From the NCBI GenBank assembly GCA_943367755.1, contig CALRKB020000001.1:186001-250000 (forward strand): a stretch of 64,000 nucleotides of DNA, in the 5' to 3' direction. The position numbers and the translations under genes are program-made. Below are positions 24,853 through 34,377 of this stretch, piece by piece (within the stretch, counting starts at the first letter, position 1; the number at the start of each line of letters is the position of its first letter). This DNA is from PCC-6802 sp943367755 (GTDB lineage: Bacteria > Cyanobacteriota > Cyanobacteriia > Pseudanabaenales > Pseudanabaenaceae). The notes beneath the pieces are model-generated. The model had not been told where the DNA came from and searched no databases. It saw nothing but the letters and a program-made list of their open reading frames with translations.

Positions 24853-26862
24853 CTAGACGCTAGAAGCAATTACCAGTCCTAAGACACCGATGAAAATTAC
24901 CAGTGCGTAGAACTGAGCGCGTCCGTTTTCAAAGTATTTCAGCGCTTCACCTGTAACTACGGTGATGAATCCCGCCAGGTTGACGACACCATCAACAATC
25001 TTGGCATCTACTTCCAGCACCTGACGCGCTAAGCGACGCGAACCTTGCACAAAGATAAAGTCGTAGATTTCGTCAAAGTACCACTTGTTCTTAGAGAGTA
25101 GGTACAACGGCTGGATGGATTTGGCGATCGCCTCTGCCGAAATCGTTTTCCGCAAGTACATCAGCACTGCCAAGCTAATACCGATCAGCGCAATTCCCAC
25201 CGAACTACCCGCCATCGCCAAGAATTCAGGTGTTAAACCTTCAACGGGGATGCCTTCTACTTTTTCACCAGGGGCATGAATAAAAGCCTCAAAGTAATTG
25301 CCAAATGGCGTTCCTACCAGACCAATTAGTAAAGATGGTACGGCTAGAGCCATGAGTGGGAAAGTCATCGTCAAAGGTGACTCATGAGGCTTGTCAGCAT
25401 GGTGGTCGTGTGTACTATGCTCCTCAGTAGCCGGATTTCCAGAGTTCTCTAGCTTCACTTGAGCTAAGAGTTCTTTTTTAGTACCCTTAAATTCACCTTC
25501 AAAGGTACTGAAATACATGCGGAACATATAAAAGGCTGTAACACCAGCTGTCAGCCAGCCCACTGCCCACATGGCGGGATTAGCGGCAAATACGGATGAC
25601 AAGATTTCATCTTTGGACCAGAATCCAGCAAATGGTGGAATACCAGATATTGCCAGGGTGCCAATCAAAAACGTAATCGCAGTAATTGGCATATACTTGC
25701 GCAATCCACCCATCACACGCATATCCTGCGCTACAGAGGGGTCGTGTCCGACAACTCCCTCCATACCGTGAATTACGGAACCAGAGCCTAGGAACAGCAT
25801 TGCCTTGAAATAGGCATGGGTCATCAGGTGAAATAGTCCGGCACCATAGGCTCCAACTCCCATACCCATAACCATGTAGCCTAACTGCGAAATCGTAGAA
25901 TAGGCCAGACCTTTTTTAATGTCATTCTGGGTAATGGCGATGCTGGCTCCCAAGAATGCTGTAAATGCACCTGTCCAGGCGATCGTATTCATCACAGTTG
26001 GCAGTTCCTCAAATACAGGGAACATGCGAGCGATCAGAAACACACCTGCTGCCACCATGGTAGCGGCATGGATCAGAGCTGAGATCGGTGTAGGGCCTTC
26101 CATCGCATCTGGTAGCCATACGTGCAGAGGAAACTGTGCTGACTTTGCCGCTGGCCCCATAAACACCAGAATGGCAAATAGCGTCGCGAGGAAGACGCTG
26201 ATAGAGCCAGACTCAACTGCCTCAGTTAATCTGGTTCCCATTTCACCAAACTCAAATGTCCTCGTCACCCAATACAGTCCCAATATGCCAAGCAGAAGGC
26301 CAAAGTCTCCTACTCTATTAACAACAAATGCTTTTTGGCAGGCATCGGCTGCCCCCTTACGGTCAAACCAAAAGCCTACTAGTAGGTAAGAGCACATACC
26401 CACTAGCTCCCAGAAAACGTAAATCTGTATCAGGTTGGGGCTAATTACTAAGCCCAGCATCGAGGAGCTAAATAGACTCAGGTATGCATAGAACCTGGTA
26501 TAGCTGGGATCGTGAGCCATGTAGCCATCGGTATAAATTTGTACCAGGAAAGCTACGGAGGTAACAATCACCAGCATTAGAGCTGTCAGGTGATCGATCA
26601 CAAACCCCATACTCAGATGAAAATCACCTGCTTGTGCCCATTCAAACGTCCATAAATACGGTGCGTGACCCTGGATTTGGCTCCACAATAAGCTACAGGC
26701 TAGTACCATGCCTGCACCGGTGGCAGACACGCTTAAGACGGCGCTGGCTTTCTTCAGTTGATTGGTGGCTTTATTAAAGGAAATCAGCCCCAATCCGATC
26801 ATGAATGCTGCAAGCAAAGGCAGCACAGGGATAAGCCAGGCGTATTGATATGCAAATTCCAT
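24853..26862 (-). CDS. ndhF: NAD(P)H-quinone oxidoreductase subunit 5
   Basis: Proton-pumping antiporter-like subunit of thylakoid NDH-1, used in respiration and cyclic electron flow. The 669-aa protein is almost wholly transmembrane. It contains the NuoL/NdhF core (WELVGMCSYLLVGFWF, FVVNRVGDFGLLLG, HVWLPDAMEGPTPISALIHAATMVAAG) with the conserved Glu and Lys residues of the proton channel, a His-rich insertion near residue 490 (EEHSTHDHHADKPHE), and the long C-terminal lateral helix region. It best fits NdhF1 of the respiratory NDH-1L complex; the NdhF3/F4 paralogues of CO2 uptake are less likely. No other ndh genes adjoin it, which is normal in cyanobacteria. Confidence 0.93.
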   Translation of the reverse strand: MEFAYQYAWLIPVLPLLAAFMIGLGLISFNKATNQLKKASAVLSVSATGAGMVLACSLLWSQIQGHAPYLWTFEWAQAGDFHLSMGFVIDHLTALMLVIVTSVAFLVQIYTDGYMAHDPSYTRFYAYLSLFSSSMLGLVISPNLIQIYVFWELVGMCSYLLVGFWFDRKGAADACQKAFVVNRVGDFGLLLGILGLYWVTRTFEFGEMGTRLTEAVESGSISVFLATLFAILVFMGPAAKSAQFPLHVWLPDAMEGPTPISALIHAATMVAAGVFLIARMFPVFEELPTVMNTIAWTGAFTAFLGASIAITQNDIKKGLAYSTISQLGYMVMGMGVGAYGAGLFHLMTHAYFKAMLFLGSGSVIHGMEGVVGHDPSVAQDMRVMGGLRKYMPITAITFLIGTLAISGIPPFAGFWSKDEILSSVFAANPAMWAVGWLTAGVTAFYMFRMYFSTFEGEFKGTKKELLAQVKLENSGNPATEEHSTHDHHADKPHESPLTMTFPLMALAVPSLLIGLVGTPFGNYFEAFIHAPGEKVEGIPVEGLTPEFLAMAGSSVGIALIGISLAVLMYLRKTISAEAIAKSIQPLYLLSKNKWYFDEIYDFIFVQGSRRLARQVLEVDAKIVDGVVNLAGFITVVTGEALKYFENGRAQFYALVIFIGVLGLVIASSV

Positions 26863-27098
26863 ATTTGGAGGTTATTTAACTCGCTTAGATGATAGTGACT
26901 CTTCCCAATCGTTAGTCTACTACAGCCATATATTGACCTATATGTAATTTGAGAGCAAAAATACTTAGGAAACCTAAAGCATTTGTTAAACTTTGGTTAG
27001 CTGGTACGTTTAATCAGGGATATTAGGGGCAATTTTGCGCTTGCTTATGTTGCAAATGTTGTCAACAAATGTAGATAAATCAAGTAGGACAAACTTCC

Positions 27099-28046
27099 TT
27101 GCAAACAACCACACTTGAATCTAGCGGATTGTCTATTCCACCCTTGGGTATTGGTACCTGGGCTTGGGGTGATAAGTGTTTTTGGAGCTATGGTAAAGAC
27201 TATGGCGAAGCACAAGTCCAAGATGCATTCAAAGCTTCCCTAGAGGCTGGTATTACATTCTTTGATACGGCTGAGGTTTATGGTCTAGGGGAATCCGAAC
27301 GTTTGTTAGGAAAATTTATGCGGGGTGCCAAGCAACCAATTTGTATCGCCACCAAGTACATGCCTGTCCCCTGGCGCGTTAATGCTAAGGCTGTTAAAGA
27401 TGCGATCGCTGCTAGTCTTGAGCGCTTGCAAGTTAAGCGGATCGATCTCTACCAAGTACATCAACCCGTCAGTTTTTTGATGAGCCAGAAAACATTAATG
27501 AATGCTCTGGCGGATGAGGTAAAGCAGGGAAGAATCCTGGCACTCGGTGTCAGCAATTATTCGGCGGAGCAGATGCGTGAAGCACACAAGTACTTAGGCG
27601 ATCGCGGCATTCCACTTGCAGTTAATCAGGTAAAGTACTCTTTGATCGATAGGCAGATCGAGACCAATGGCATTCTAGACACGGCGCGATCGCTTAGGGT
27701 GAAAATTTTGGCCTATAGTCCCCTCGCCCAGGGGCTGCTCACTGGTAAATATACATCTACAAAACCACCCACAGGAGTAAGGCAATTCGATGCTCGCTTT
27801 GGTAACGATGGTCTGTTCAAAATTGAGCCCTTATTAAAGTTGTTGCGACAGACCGCCGAACAACACGATCGCACAATTGGCCAAGTAGCGCTCAATTGGC
27901 TGATGACTAAAGGCGTTATTCCCATACCAGGTGCTAAAAACGCAGAACAATCACGTCAAAATGCTGGAGCACTAGGATGGCAACTCGATCCCGAAGAAGT
28001 TGTGCTGTTAGATCGAGCTAGCAGCATATGGCGAAAAAAACCTTGA
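27099..28046 (+). CDS. Aldo/keto reductase
   Basis: A 315-aa NADPH-dependent aldo/keto reductase barrel. All four catalytic positions are visible: Asp and Tyr in FFDTAEVYG, Lys in CIATKYMP and His in DLYQVHQP. The cofactor region reads IPIPGAKNAEQSRQN. It is similar in type to the plastid AKR family. It starts with TTG at 27099; no in-frame ATG or GTG lies upstream, and the protein begins directly with a normal AKR N-terminus (SIPPLGIGTWAWGD). Divergent from ndhF across 236 bases. The substrate is unknown. Confidence 0.88.
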   Translation: MQTTTLESSGLSIPPLGIGTWAWGDKCFWSYGKDYGEAQVQDAFKASLEAGITFFDTAEVYGLGESERLLGKFMRGAKQPICIATKYMPVPWRVNAKAVKDAIAASLERLQVKRIDLYQVHQPVSFLMSQKTLMNALADEVKQGRILALGVSNYSAEQMREAHKYLGDRGIPLAVNQVKYSLIDRQIETNGILDTARSLRVKILAYSPLAQGLLTGKYTSTKPPTGVRQFDARFGNDGLFKIEPLLKLLRQTAEQHDRTIGQVALNWLMTKGVIPIPGAKNAEQSRQNAGALGWQLDPEEVVLLDRASSIWRKKP

Positions 28047-28264
28047 TGCGATCTAATAAGTACCTGTAACTACACTTTTTGCAATCTTTGAGTTAGCAGT
28101 TACATGCATAAGCATTAATTTAGGTGTCAGATACCGAATAAAGCTAAGTGCGATCCCCACAGTTAACATAAAATCTTCTACTGAGGGCGCATCAGCATCT
28201 TGCTAGAAGATTGCATTTACTAGCTTCCTCAACAGCCGAACTTTTGACTGAGGGCACGATTTCT

Positions 28265-29236
28265 ATGGAAGCAAAATACTTGCTACAGCTCTATGAGATG
28301 GGAGATAGAAATTTCACCAGTATGGATTTGAGTGGAGCCGATCTAAGCAAAGCAAATCTGATTGGAGTCAATCTCAGGGGTATCAATTTAACTGGTGCAA
28401 ATCTCTGCCGCGCGTTTCTAATGCGTGCAAATTTATGTGAAGCATTCCTTAACTGGGCAGATATGAGTTTTGTGAAACTCAGCGATGCCAATCTTAGTAA
28501 CGCCGATCTCACCAAAGCCAACCTCAAGGGTGCATTTCTCGTCAAGTCCGATCTTAGTAAGACCAGGCTAAGTGGTGCAGTGCTAACTGGTGTGAATTTG
28601 CGGGGTGCAGTGCTAACTGGAGCCAACCTCTGCGGTGCTAATCTTACAGATGTTAACCTCCGAGGTGCAGATCTTAGGGGTGCAAACCTCAGTTGGGCAA
28701 ATCTGAGCGGGGCTAGATTGAGTGGAGCCCTATTGGATGGGTCATTTATGAATGGGGTCAACCTTAGTGGGGCATTTATGAATGGGGTCGATCTGGCTAG
28801 AGCCAATCTGAGCGGAGTTGACTTCAGCGCCACCAAGTTGAGTGGTGCCAATTTGCAGAATGCCAATTTGCAGGCCTGCAACCTCACTGCGGCCAAGTTG
28901 CGTGGCGTGAGTTTAGTGGGTGCCAATCTTACCGGGGCAAACCTTTGCCAGGCATCTCTGAGTAAAGCCGATCTCAGTTGGACAATTATGGTGAGAGCAA
29001 ATCTTAGAGGTGCGGATCTAAGCGATGCGAATCTTGATGGTGCCAGTATTGATGGGGCAGACTTTACTGATGCTACCCAACCAGAGCTATTAAAGCAGTT
29101 CCTAGCAACGGCGGAGGAACGCATCCAGACGGGAATCGCCAAAGAAAAACATCCTTGGATGCACCAAAGCACTTTAGAGCGGAACTACAACTATGTCAGG
29201 CGTAGGGTATTGAGCCATTATGCGGAAGCCGAATAG
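28265..29236 (+). CDS. Pentapeptide-repeat protein
   Basis: A 323-aa protein made almost entirely of tandem A(D/N)LxX pentapeptides (ADLSKANLIGVNLRG and on), about 45 in a row from residue 19 to 260, which form a right-handed quadrilateral beta helix. A short non-repeat C-terminal tail of about 60 aa follows. Cyanobacteria have dozens of such proteins, most without assigned function. I start at the ATG at 28265 because a TTG at 28211 would add 18 non-repeat residues without a better ribosome-binding site. Internal DNA repeats (ATTTATGAATGGGGTC at two sites) reflect the protein repeat. Confidence 0.88.
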   Translation: MEAKYLLQLYEMGDRNFTSMDLSGADLSKANLIGVNLRGINLTGANLCRAFLMRANLCEAFLNWADMSFVKLSDANLSNADLTKANLKGAFLVKSDLSKTRLSGAVLTGVNLRGAVLTGANLCGANLTDVNLRGADLRGANLSWANLSGARLSGALLDGSFMNGVNLSGAFMNGVDLARANLSGVDFSATKLSGANLQNANLQACNLTAAKLRGVSLVGANLTGANLCQASLSKADLSWTIMVRANLRGADLSDANLDGASIDGADFTDATQPELLKQFLATAEERIQTGIAKEKHPWMHQSTLERNYNYVRRRVLSHYAEAE

Positions 29237-29277
29237 TATTTAGAATTGACAACTTAATGGGTTAGCAATGAGTAAAG

Positions 29278-29646
29278 CTAGCTCACGGCAATTTTGGTAA
29301 TTGCGTCAATCAATTCATTGATGGCATCGTTCTCCCAGATTCCTTCGGCTCTACGTCCGGTATGAAGCTGCAAGCTGATTCTAAAATCACCTGGGTAGCC
29401 ACTCAGTTCTAAACTTATATTTTCCGTTTCAGCCGTGCAGGTTAGACTTTCTTGCTCAGACAACTCAGACTGCGCTTGCTGTACAGACTCTATTAGTTGC
29501 AGGGAGAGGCTACAAAATTCCTCCAGCTCCGGCTGAGTTAGTTCAATTGCCCAGTTGTCAGCGCCGACTAGGCCAGAGAAAGGCTGTATATGTGGAAACC
29601 AACCTATACGCCAGCCTTTTCCGCTTAAGAGTTGTTTACTTACCAA
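29278..29646 (-). CDS. DUF1818-family protein
   Basis: A 122-aa soluble protein matching cyanobacterial DUF1818: opening LLSGKGWRIGWFP, then FSGLVGADNWAIELTQPELEEFC, SLELSGYPGDFRISLQL and GRRAEGIW. Function unknown. It lies 30 bases downstream of rpoZ on the same strand, so the two are probably co-transcribed. Confidence 0.8.
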   Translation of the reverse strand: MVSKQLLSGKGWRIGWFPHIQPFSGLVGADNWAIELTQPELEEFCSLSLQLIESVQQAQSELSEQESLTCTAETENISLELSGYPGDFRISLQLHTGRRAEGIWENDAINELIDAITKIAVS

Positions 29647-29676
29647 TTGTTTACTGGTTATCTTGTTATTCGGTGC

Positions 29677-29904
29677 TTAGTCACTCAAGATCTCAGGCTG
29701 GGTAAGCTCATCAGACATTTCAATCACGGCACGTAAAATCGGCTTCATTGCGTGATCGTCATAGTCATCGACATCTTCGTAGCGTCTGTGCTTTGCTCGA
29801 TTTGCCACCTGTACGGTAATGCGGTAGCGATTAGAGGATGCAGCGACCAGTTCCTCAACGCGTCGGATAATTTGTGACGATTCAATCACATAGCGCTTAG
29901 CCAT
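29677..29904 (-). CDS. rpoZ: RNA polymerase omega subunit
   Basis: A 75-aa small subunit that stabilises the beta-prime subunit of RNA polymerase. It has the short cyanobacterial form, with RRVEELVAASSNRYRITVQVANRAKHRR followed by an acidic YEDVDDYDD and KPILRAVIEMSDEL. Length matches the plastid/cyanobacterial omega. DUF1818 follows on the same strand. Confidence 0.87.
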   Translation of the reverse strand: MAKRYVIESSQIIRRVEELVAASSNRYRITVQVANRAKHRRYEDVDDYDDHAMKPILRAVIEMSDELTQPEILSD

Positions 29905-30133
29905 ATTGGGTTTTCGAGAATTGCGAATTTAGTTAGCGTTACAAGTGTATCTTAACCTTAAACACACTTAAACACATAGGTATCAATCAAAAGACAAAAT
30001 TCCAGGTTTAATGTCGTTTAAATTTTATGTCTTTTAGCCTTTACAGGCATTGCATGGATGATTTATTGGGTAGCATGATAGGTAAATCGTACGTATCGAT
30101 AAGCGATTTAATTGAGAGGTCGAAATTTTTCCT

Positions 30134-30808
30134 ATGCAAGTCAATATCGCAGTCAGAGCTTCACTAGCTATTTTTACCGCATTTGGCCTTCAGTCTATGA
30201 CTCAAAACTTTGCAGCAGCAGAAGTCTGGGTACATGTACGTACTCGATCTACTCCCACTGTGCCCATTCAGACAACTTTTCATTGCACTCCTATGCAGGG
30301 AGGGAGTTATGCAACTGTCGCTAAAAGGGGCGATCGCCAAACACCTCCCATGATTGTATGGACTAGTACGCTTGGCGAGTTCGGTCAGTATACGCCGCAG
30401 CGTCGTTGCGAAATTGTCAGTGATAAATTCACCCAAGCAGTTGCACTGAATGGTGGCAAGCTCAAGAGCATGCTCTTAACCTACGGCATTAACAACAGAC
30501 AACGTGTGATCTGTTATGTCAATCATCCTAATGGGTCGTGCAACTCGGATAACCAATTATTTACACTCCGTCCAGCCGACCGAGGTAGAGAACGCCAAAT
30601 CCTAGAGAAGTTGGTTAATTTTGGTATTCAAGGCACTGGTACTCCAGTTCAACAAAGTGGTGAGATATTCTACGCTAATGTCGGAGAATCAATAGAGCGC
30701 TTCTTTTCTGATTCTAATTCGCAGCCACCTGCAAATAAGCCTTCACCTTCACCTGTATCTATCCCAAAAGCACCAGACATTCCAGCTAATAAGGACGGTT
30801 CCATCTAG
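30134..30808 (+). CDS. COP23-domain exported protein
   Basis: A 224-aa exported protein: signal peptide (1-28), a COP23 domain (about 40-185) recognised by FHCTP, TPPMIVWTSTLG, YTPQRRCEIVSDKF and VICYVNHPNGSCNSDNQLFTLRP, and a Pro/Ser-rich tail. COP23 was named for a circadian-oscillating membrane-associated protein of a unicellular cyanobacterium; the biochemical function is unknown. Four cysteines in the domain could form two disulfides. It is the first of five co-oriented genes for exported proteins; a trypsin-like protease follows after 33 bases. Confidence 0.82.
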   Translation: MQVNIAVRASLAIFTAFGLQSMTQNFAAAEVWVHVRTRSTPTVPIQTTFHCTPMQGGSYATVAKRGDRQTPPMIVWTSTLGEFGQYTPQRRCEIVSDKFTQAVALNGGKLKSMLLTYGINNRQRVICYVNHPNGSCNSDNQLFTLRPADRGRERQILEKLVNFGIQGTGTPVQQSGEIFYANVGESIERFFSDSNSQPPANKPSPSPVSIPKAPDIPANKDGSI

Positions 30809-30841
30809 CCTTATATTAGCCATTACGTAAGAGCGATCGCC

Positions 30842-31894
30842 ATGTTCTTTATCCCACGTTCCTGGTTGCAGATGGTCATAGTAACTATGGCTATTTCATC
30901 GCTAACATGTCTATTAGGTCCTTTAGCCATAGCTAGTCGTCCAATTGAACTTAATGATAATAATCACGCCAAACCCTCAAAGGTAAACACTCTGTCACAG
31001 GCTGAGACACAGACTGGGCGATCGCAGGCATTAACCGATCGAGATATCAGCTATATTGCCCAACATGTAACGGTGATTATTGCTGAGGGTTTGCAGGAGG
31101 GAGATGTAGAAGCCCAAAATGAGTTTAACCCTGGCTCTGGTTTTATTGTCGCCAAACTGGGTAATACCTATTTCGTGGCGACGAATCTCCACGTTGCCTT
31201 TAGACCAGAAGCGATCTATGGCATTCGTACCTATGATGGCAAAGTTTACTTTTCGGCCAATGGTACTGCTAGCACCAATTTATCCAAACAAGGGGTTACT
31301 AGTTTCCCCATTCTTTACTTTGGCAAATCTGGCAAAGATGGAAAAATAACAGGATTCGATTTAGCAATTGTCGGTTTCCAAAGCGATCGCGATTATCCAG
31401 TAGCAAAGGTTGGGCTTGGGAATTTACAACAGAGCGATCGTACGTTTGTGTTTGGCTGGCCAGATCCTGGCGATCGTAATCCTCGGCGTACGTGTAAATT
31501 ATCCCCTGGCAATCTGCAAGAGATCTTAAATCCCCCCAACCCCAATGGCGGCTATGGCTTACTTTACAGCTCCGAGACCTACAGGGGTATGAGTGGTGGA
31601 CCCGTATTCAATGCTAGAGGTGAGATTATCGGCATTCATGGACGCGGCAAGGAACCTAATGTTCCCTTTAATCAGGGAATTCAGGTCAATGCCTTAACAT
31701 CGGAAGCTGGTAAACAGAGACTTCAAGTGTTTGTGTCATCTTTTGAACCAAGCTCTCTCGCAGCACTCCCCCTCCCCTCTACCGCCTGCCTCACCCCCGA
31801 CATCTTCAAAGACTATACGCGGGATTTTAAAGCCGCAGCCCTAAGAGACGATCCATCGGGAGGACGCGGCAACCTTTTGCTGCCTGACGATTAG
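30842..31894 (+). CDS. Exported trypsin-like serine protease
   Basis: A 350-aa S1-type protease with a signal peptide/anchor (1-33). The catalytic triad is visible: His in FVATNLHVAF, Asp in FDLAIVGF and Ser in YRGMSGGPVF. It has no PDZ domain, so it is not a typical Deg/HtrA. Cyanobacterial COP23 genes and such proteases often occur together. The gene follows COP23 after 33 bases and precedes the SLH porin by 75 bases. Confidence 0.85.
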   Translation: MFFIPRSWLQMVIVTMAISSLTCLLGPLAIASRPIELNDNNHAKPSKVNTLSQAETQTGRSQALTDRDISYIAQHVTVIIAEGLQEGDVEAQNEFNPGSGFIVAKLGNTYFVATNLHVAFRPEAIYGIRTYDGKVYFSANGTASTNLSKQGVTSFPILYFGKSGKDGKITGFDLAIVGFQSDRDYPVAKVGLGNLQQSDRTFVFGWPDPGDRNPRRTCKLSPGNLQEILNPPNPNGGYGLLYSSETYRGMSGGPVFNARGEIIGIHGRGKEPNVPFNQGIQVNALTSEAGKQRLQVFVSSFEPSSLAALPLPSTACLTPDIFKDYTRDFKAAALRDDPSGGRGNLLLPDD

Positions 31895-31969
31895 ATCGAC
31901 TTCATAATTCTTGTATTGCGAAGAGATAGCGTTTCAAGTAAGATTTGAAGGTGTGTGAGGGTTAAAGAT

Positions 31970-33916
31970 ATGAATAAGATCGGGCTTCTTTTATTGCCAA
32001 GCGTGTTATCTCTTTCAATCGGTGTGCCGTTTGCAGCTTGGGCAGAGTTAGATTTGCCAGAAATAAATATTGACTCTAATGAATCCCACATCCGAGCCGA
32101 TCGCAAGTTGGATGAAGATCCTAGCTCAACCTTAGATAAGACATTAGATAAGACATTAGATAAGGCATTAGATAAGGCATTAGATACTGAGGATACCTCG
32201 CTTAATCATCATTCAAGTCCCAAGGGAAATGTTGATAGGGAAAGTCAAGTAGCGCAAACTCAAACTACGGCAATCCAAACTAAAAAGCAGTCTGACACTC
32301 CAGTAATTACCAATGAAGCAAGCCAATCCAACCTGCCTCAGCAAATAGGTGAGGTCGATGAGTCTGTCCAGGCACAAGTAACATCGGTCTCCCAACTGTC
32401 AGATGTGAAGCCAACCGACTGGGCGTTTACAGCATTGCAGTCTCTGGTGGAACGCTATGGCTGTATTGCCGGTTATCCAGATCGCACCTATCGCGGTCAA
32501 CGCACCATCAGTCGCTATGAGTTTGCGGCTGGTCTTAATGCTTGCTTAGACAAGATTAATGAGATTATTACGGCAGGTTTGGCAGATAAGGTCAGCAAAG
32601 AAGATCTAGCCGCCGTGCAAAAGTTGCAGGCAGAATTTGCTGCCGAGCTAGCTGCTTTGAAGGGAAGAGTGGATGCCCTGGAAGCAAAAACAGCTCAGAT
32701 CGAAGCCCAACAATTCTCCACAACCGTCAAGTTGGGTGGTGAGGTGATTTTTGGTCTAGCCGGTGCGTCAGGCGCTAGTCCTGGTTTTAAAAACCCAAAT
32801 ATCGTTTTTACCAGTTTGGCACGATTGGGTCTGGTGGCCTCGTTTACAGGTAGCGATCGCCTGCGGGTTGGCTTGCAAGCATCAAACTTTGGTAATAAAA
32901 ACGATCAATCGGGACTAGGCTTTGGTAGCGGTCAGGCACTGGGTACTTATATGGCACTGCTGTCTTATCAATCCACAACCAATAATAATTTCGAGCTAGA
33001 ACTACTGGAATATCGCTTTCCGGCCTTTGGCGATCGCGTAGTTTTCACCTTTAGGCCAGTTGGTTTTAGTCTTAGTACCGTCCTAACTGCGAACTCACCC
33101 TATTTTGATAATGGGCGCGGCTCCATTTCGCGCTTTGCCGAGGCTAGTCCCTTATTCAAAATTGGCAATCTACAGGCAGGTGCAGGATTTGATTGGCTTT
33201 TGGGCGATCGCATCAGACTGCAAGCAGCCTATGGCACTGCCAATTCCAGTAGTTCAATTACTCCCGATCCTATCAATACTGGCAAGTTTATCTCAGGAGG
33301 GATTACAGGCTCCGATAGTAGCGCGTTTGGCGTGCAGCTGTTACTCAAGCCTGCGGATACGGTGTGGACTGGCATTGCCTATATTAACGGCTATTCCACC
33401 ACCGGACGATTGAATACTGCCACGGGTAGTGTTGCGGCTGATACAGGAGGAATACGCGGTAGTTCAACTGGTTTAAACGGTCTAGATTTTAGCAATGCGA
33501 TTAATCAGCCTTCAACCATTAATGCGATCAGCGGCACCTTAAACTGGGCAATTTCTCCAACTGTGCGGTTTGGTGCTTGGGGAGGCTGGACTTTTACCGA
33601 CTCTAAAGTATCAAATGCTTATGCCAATACCACCACCTGGCTGGTATCTCTGGGCTTATCCGATCCCTTTGGCCGCGAAGGCGATCTATTAGCTTTTCTA
33701 TTCGGGCAGCCACCAAAACTGACTCAAGGGAGAAGTCCAAGCGGTCTTAATATTGCCGATACGGCGACAGGTTTGCACTACGAAGTCTTTTATCGCTATC
33801 AGGTTAACAAGAATATCTCCATCACCCCTGGCTTTTTCTTTGTGACCAATCCCGACCACGCTACCGGAGCCAACACCATTTTTGTTGGCACTATTCGTAC
33901 TGTTTTCCGCTTCTAA
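31970..33916 (+). CDS. SLH-domain OprB-type outer-membrane porin
   Basis: A 648-aa outer-membrane porin. After the signal peptide (1-25, ending AAWA) comes a charged linker with the repeat LDKTLDKTLDKALDKALD, encoded by four 12-base units. One SLH domain follows (DVKPTDWAFTALQSLVERYG, YRGQRTISRYEFAAGLNACLDK) for peptidoglycan attachment, then a coiled coil (about 205-245) and an OprB-like beta-barrel ending in Phe (RTVFRF). Such porins are the main cyanobacterial outer-membrane channels, some tied to iron uptake. The ATG at 31970 is preferred over an in-frame GTG at 31955, since GAGG lies 9 bases before it. Confidence 0.9.
   Translation: MNKIGLLLLPSVLSLSIGVPFAAWAELDLPEINIDSNESHIRADRKLDEDPSSTLDKTLDKTLDKALDKALDTEDTSLNHHSSPKGNVDRESQVAQTQTTAIQTKKQSDTPVITNEASQSNLPQQIGEVDESVQAQVTSVSQLSDVKPTDWAFTALQSLVERYGCIAGYPDRTYRGQRTISRYEFAAGLNACLDKINEIITAGLADKVSKEDLAAVQKLQAEFAAELAALKGRVDALEAKTAQIEAQQFSTTVKLGGEVIFGLAGASGASPGFKNPNIVFTSLARLGLVASFTGSDRLRVGLQASNFGNKNDQSGLGFGSGQALGTYMALLSYQSTTNNNFELELLEYRFPAFGDRVVFTFRPVGFSLSTVLTANSPYFDNGRGSISRFAEASPLFKIGNLQAGAGFDWLLGDRIRLQAAYGTANSSSSITPDPINTGKFISGGITGSDSSAFGVQLLLKPADTVWTGIAYINGYSTTGRLNTATGSVAADTGGIRGSSTGLNGLDFSNAINQPSTINAISGTLNWAISPTVRFGAWGGWTFTDSKVSNAYANTTTWLVSLGLSDPFGREGDLLAFLFGQPPKLTQGRSPSGLNIADTATGLHYEVFYRYQVNKNISITPGFFFVTNPDHATGANTIFVGTIRTVFRF
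32132..32179. repeat. Four tandem 12-base repeats in the porin linker
   Basis: Two copies of TTAGATAAGACA followed by two of TTAGATAAGGCA, in frame, encoding LDKT LDKT LDKA LDKA. Confidence 0.9.
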
Positions 33917-33928
33917 GGAGGAATGATT

Positions 33929-34357
33929 ATGTATTTACCCAAATTATTTTTGCATCTACTGGTCTCACCCGTTTTAGCAGGAGCATTGTTAGCAATCCTG
34001 AGTTTCGATCTAGGGATGAATGTTCGCGCTCAAACAACTGGAACTGTTACTACGACTACAGAACTAGCAAAGCGGATCAAGCCTACATTTTTTGAAGAAG
34101 AACGACGTATCCGCACTCCCACCCCAGCGGAAGAGCGGGAAGATAAGGCGGAAAGGGCTAGCACTGGTTTTGATACCACATTCCTAAGCGATGCGATCAA
34201 TGGTAACCAAGATCCAGGTGCAATGGTAGGTCGCAATCCCAGCGTCGAAGATAATCGTAGCCCTGGCTTTTCTAAGGGTATAGTCAATCCGCAAAGCCCA
34301 CGAGTACCAGGACCAAGTATCAATGGTAGTTTTGGTATTTTCCAGACCGCACCATAA
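33929..34357 (+). CDS. Small exported protein of unknown family
   Basis: A 142-aa protein with a long signal peptide (1-33, hydrophobic core LVSPVLAGALLAILSF, cleavage likely after VRAQ). The mature part is hydrophilic and probably largely disordered: KPTFFEEERRIRTPTPAEERE, then Pro/Asn/Gly-rich text ending SFGIFQTAP. I recognise no family. AAGGAGG spans the stop of the porin and sits 7 bases before the ATG at 33929 but only 1 base before the ATG at 33923, which decides the start. The tight coupling to the porin suggests a shared function at the outer membrane or surface. Confidence 0.65.
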   Translation: MYLPKLFLHLLVSPVLAGALLAILSFDLGMNVRAQTTGTVTTTTELAKRIKPTFFEEERRIRTPTPAEEREDKAERASTGFDTTFLSDAINGNQDPGAMVGRNPSVEDNRSPGFSKGIVNPQSPRVPGPSINGSFGIFQTAP

Positions 34358-34377
34358 GTTTAAGGAATTAAGTAAAA

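Noticed and set aside
28291..29172. A 293-codon open frame on the minus strand opposite the pentapeptide-repeat gene
   Set aside because: Its regular composition mirrors the repeats on the other strand; long antisense frames are expected opposite pentapeptide repeats, and it has no ribosome-binding site or recognisable motif.
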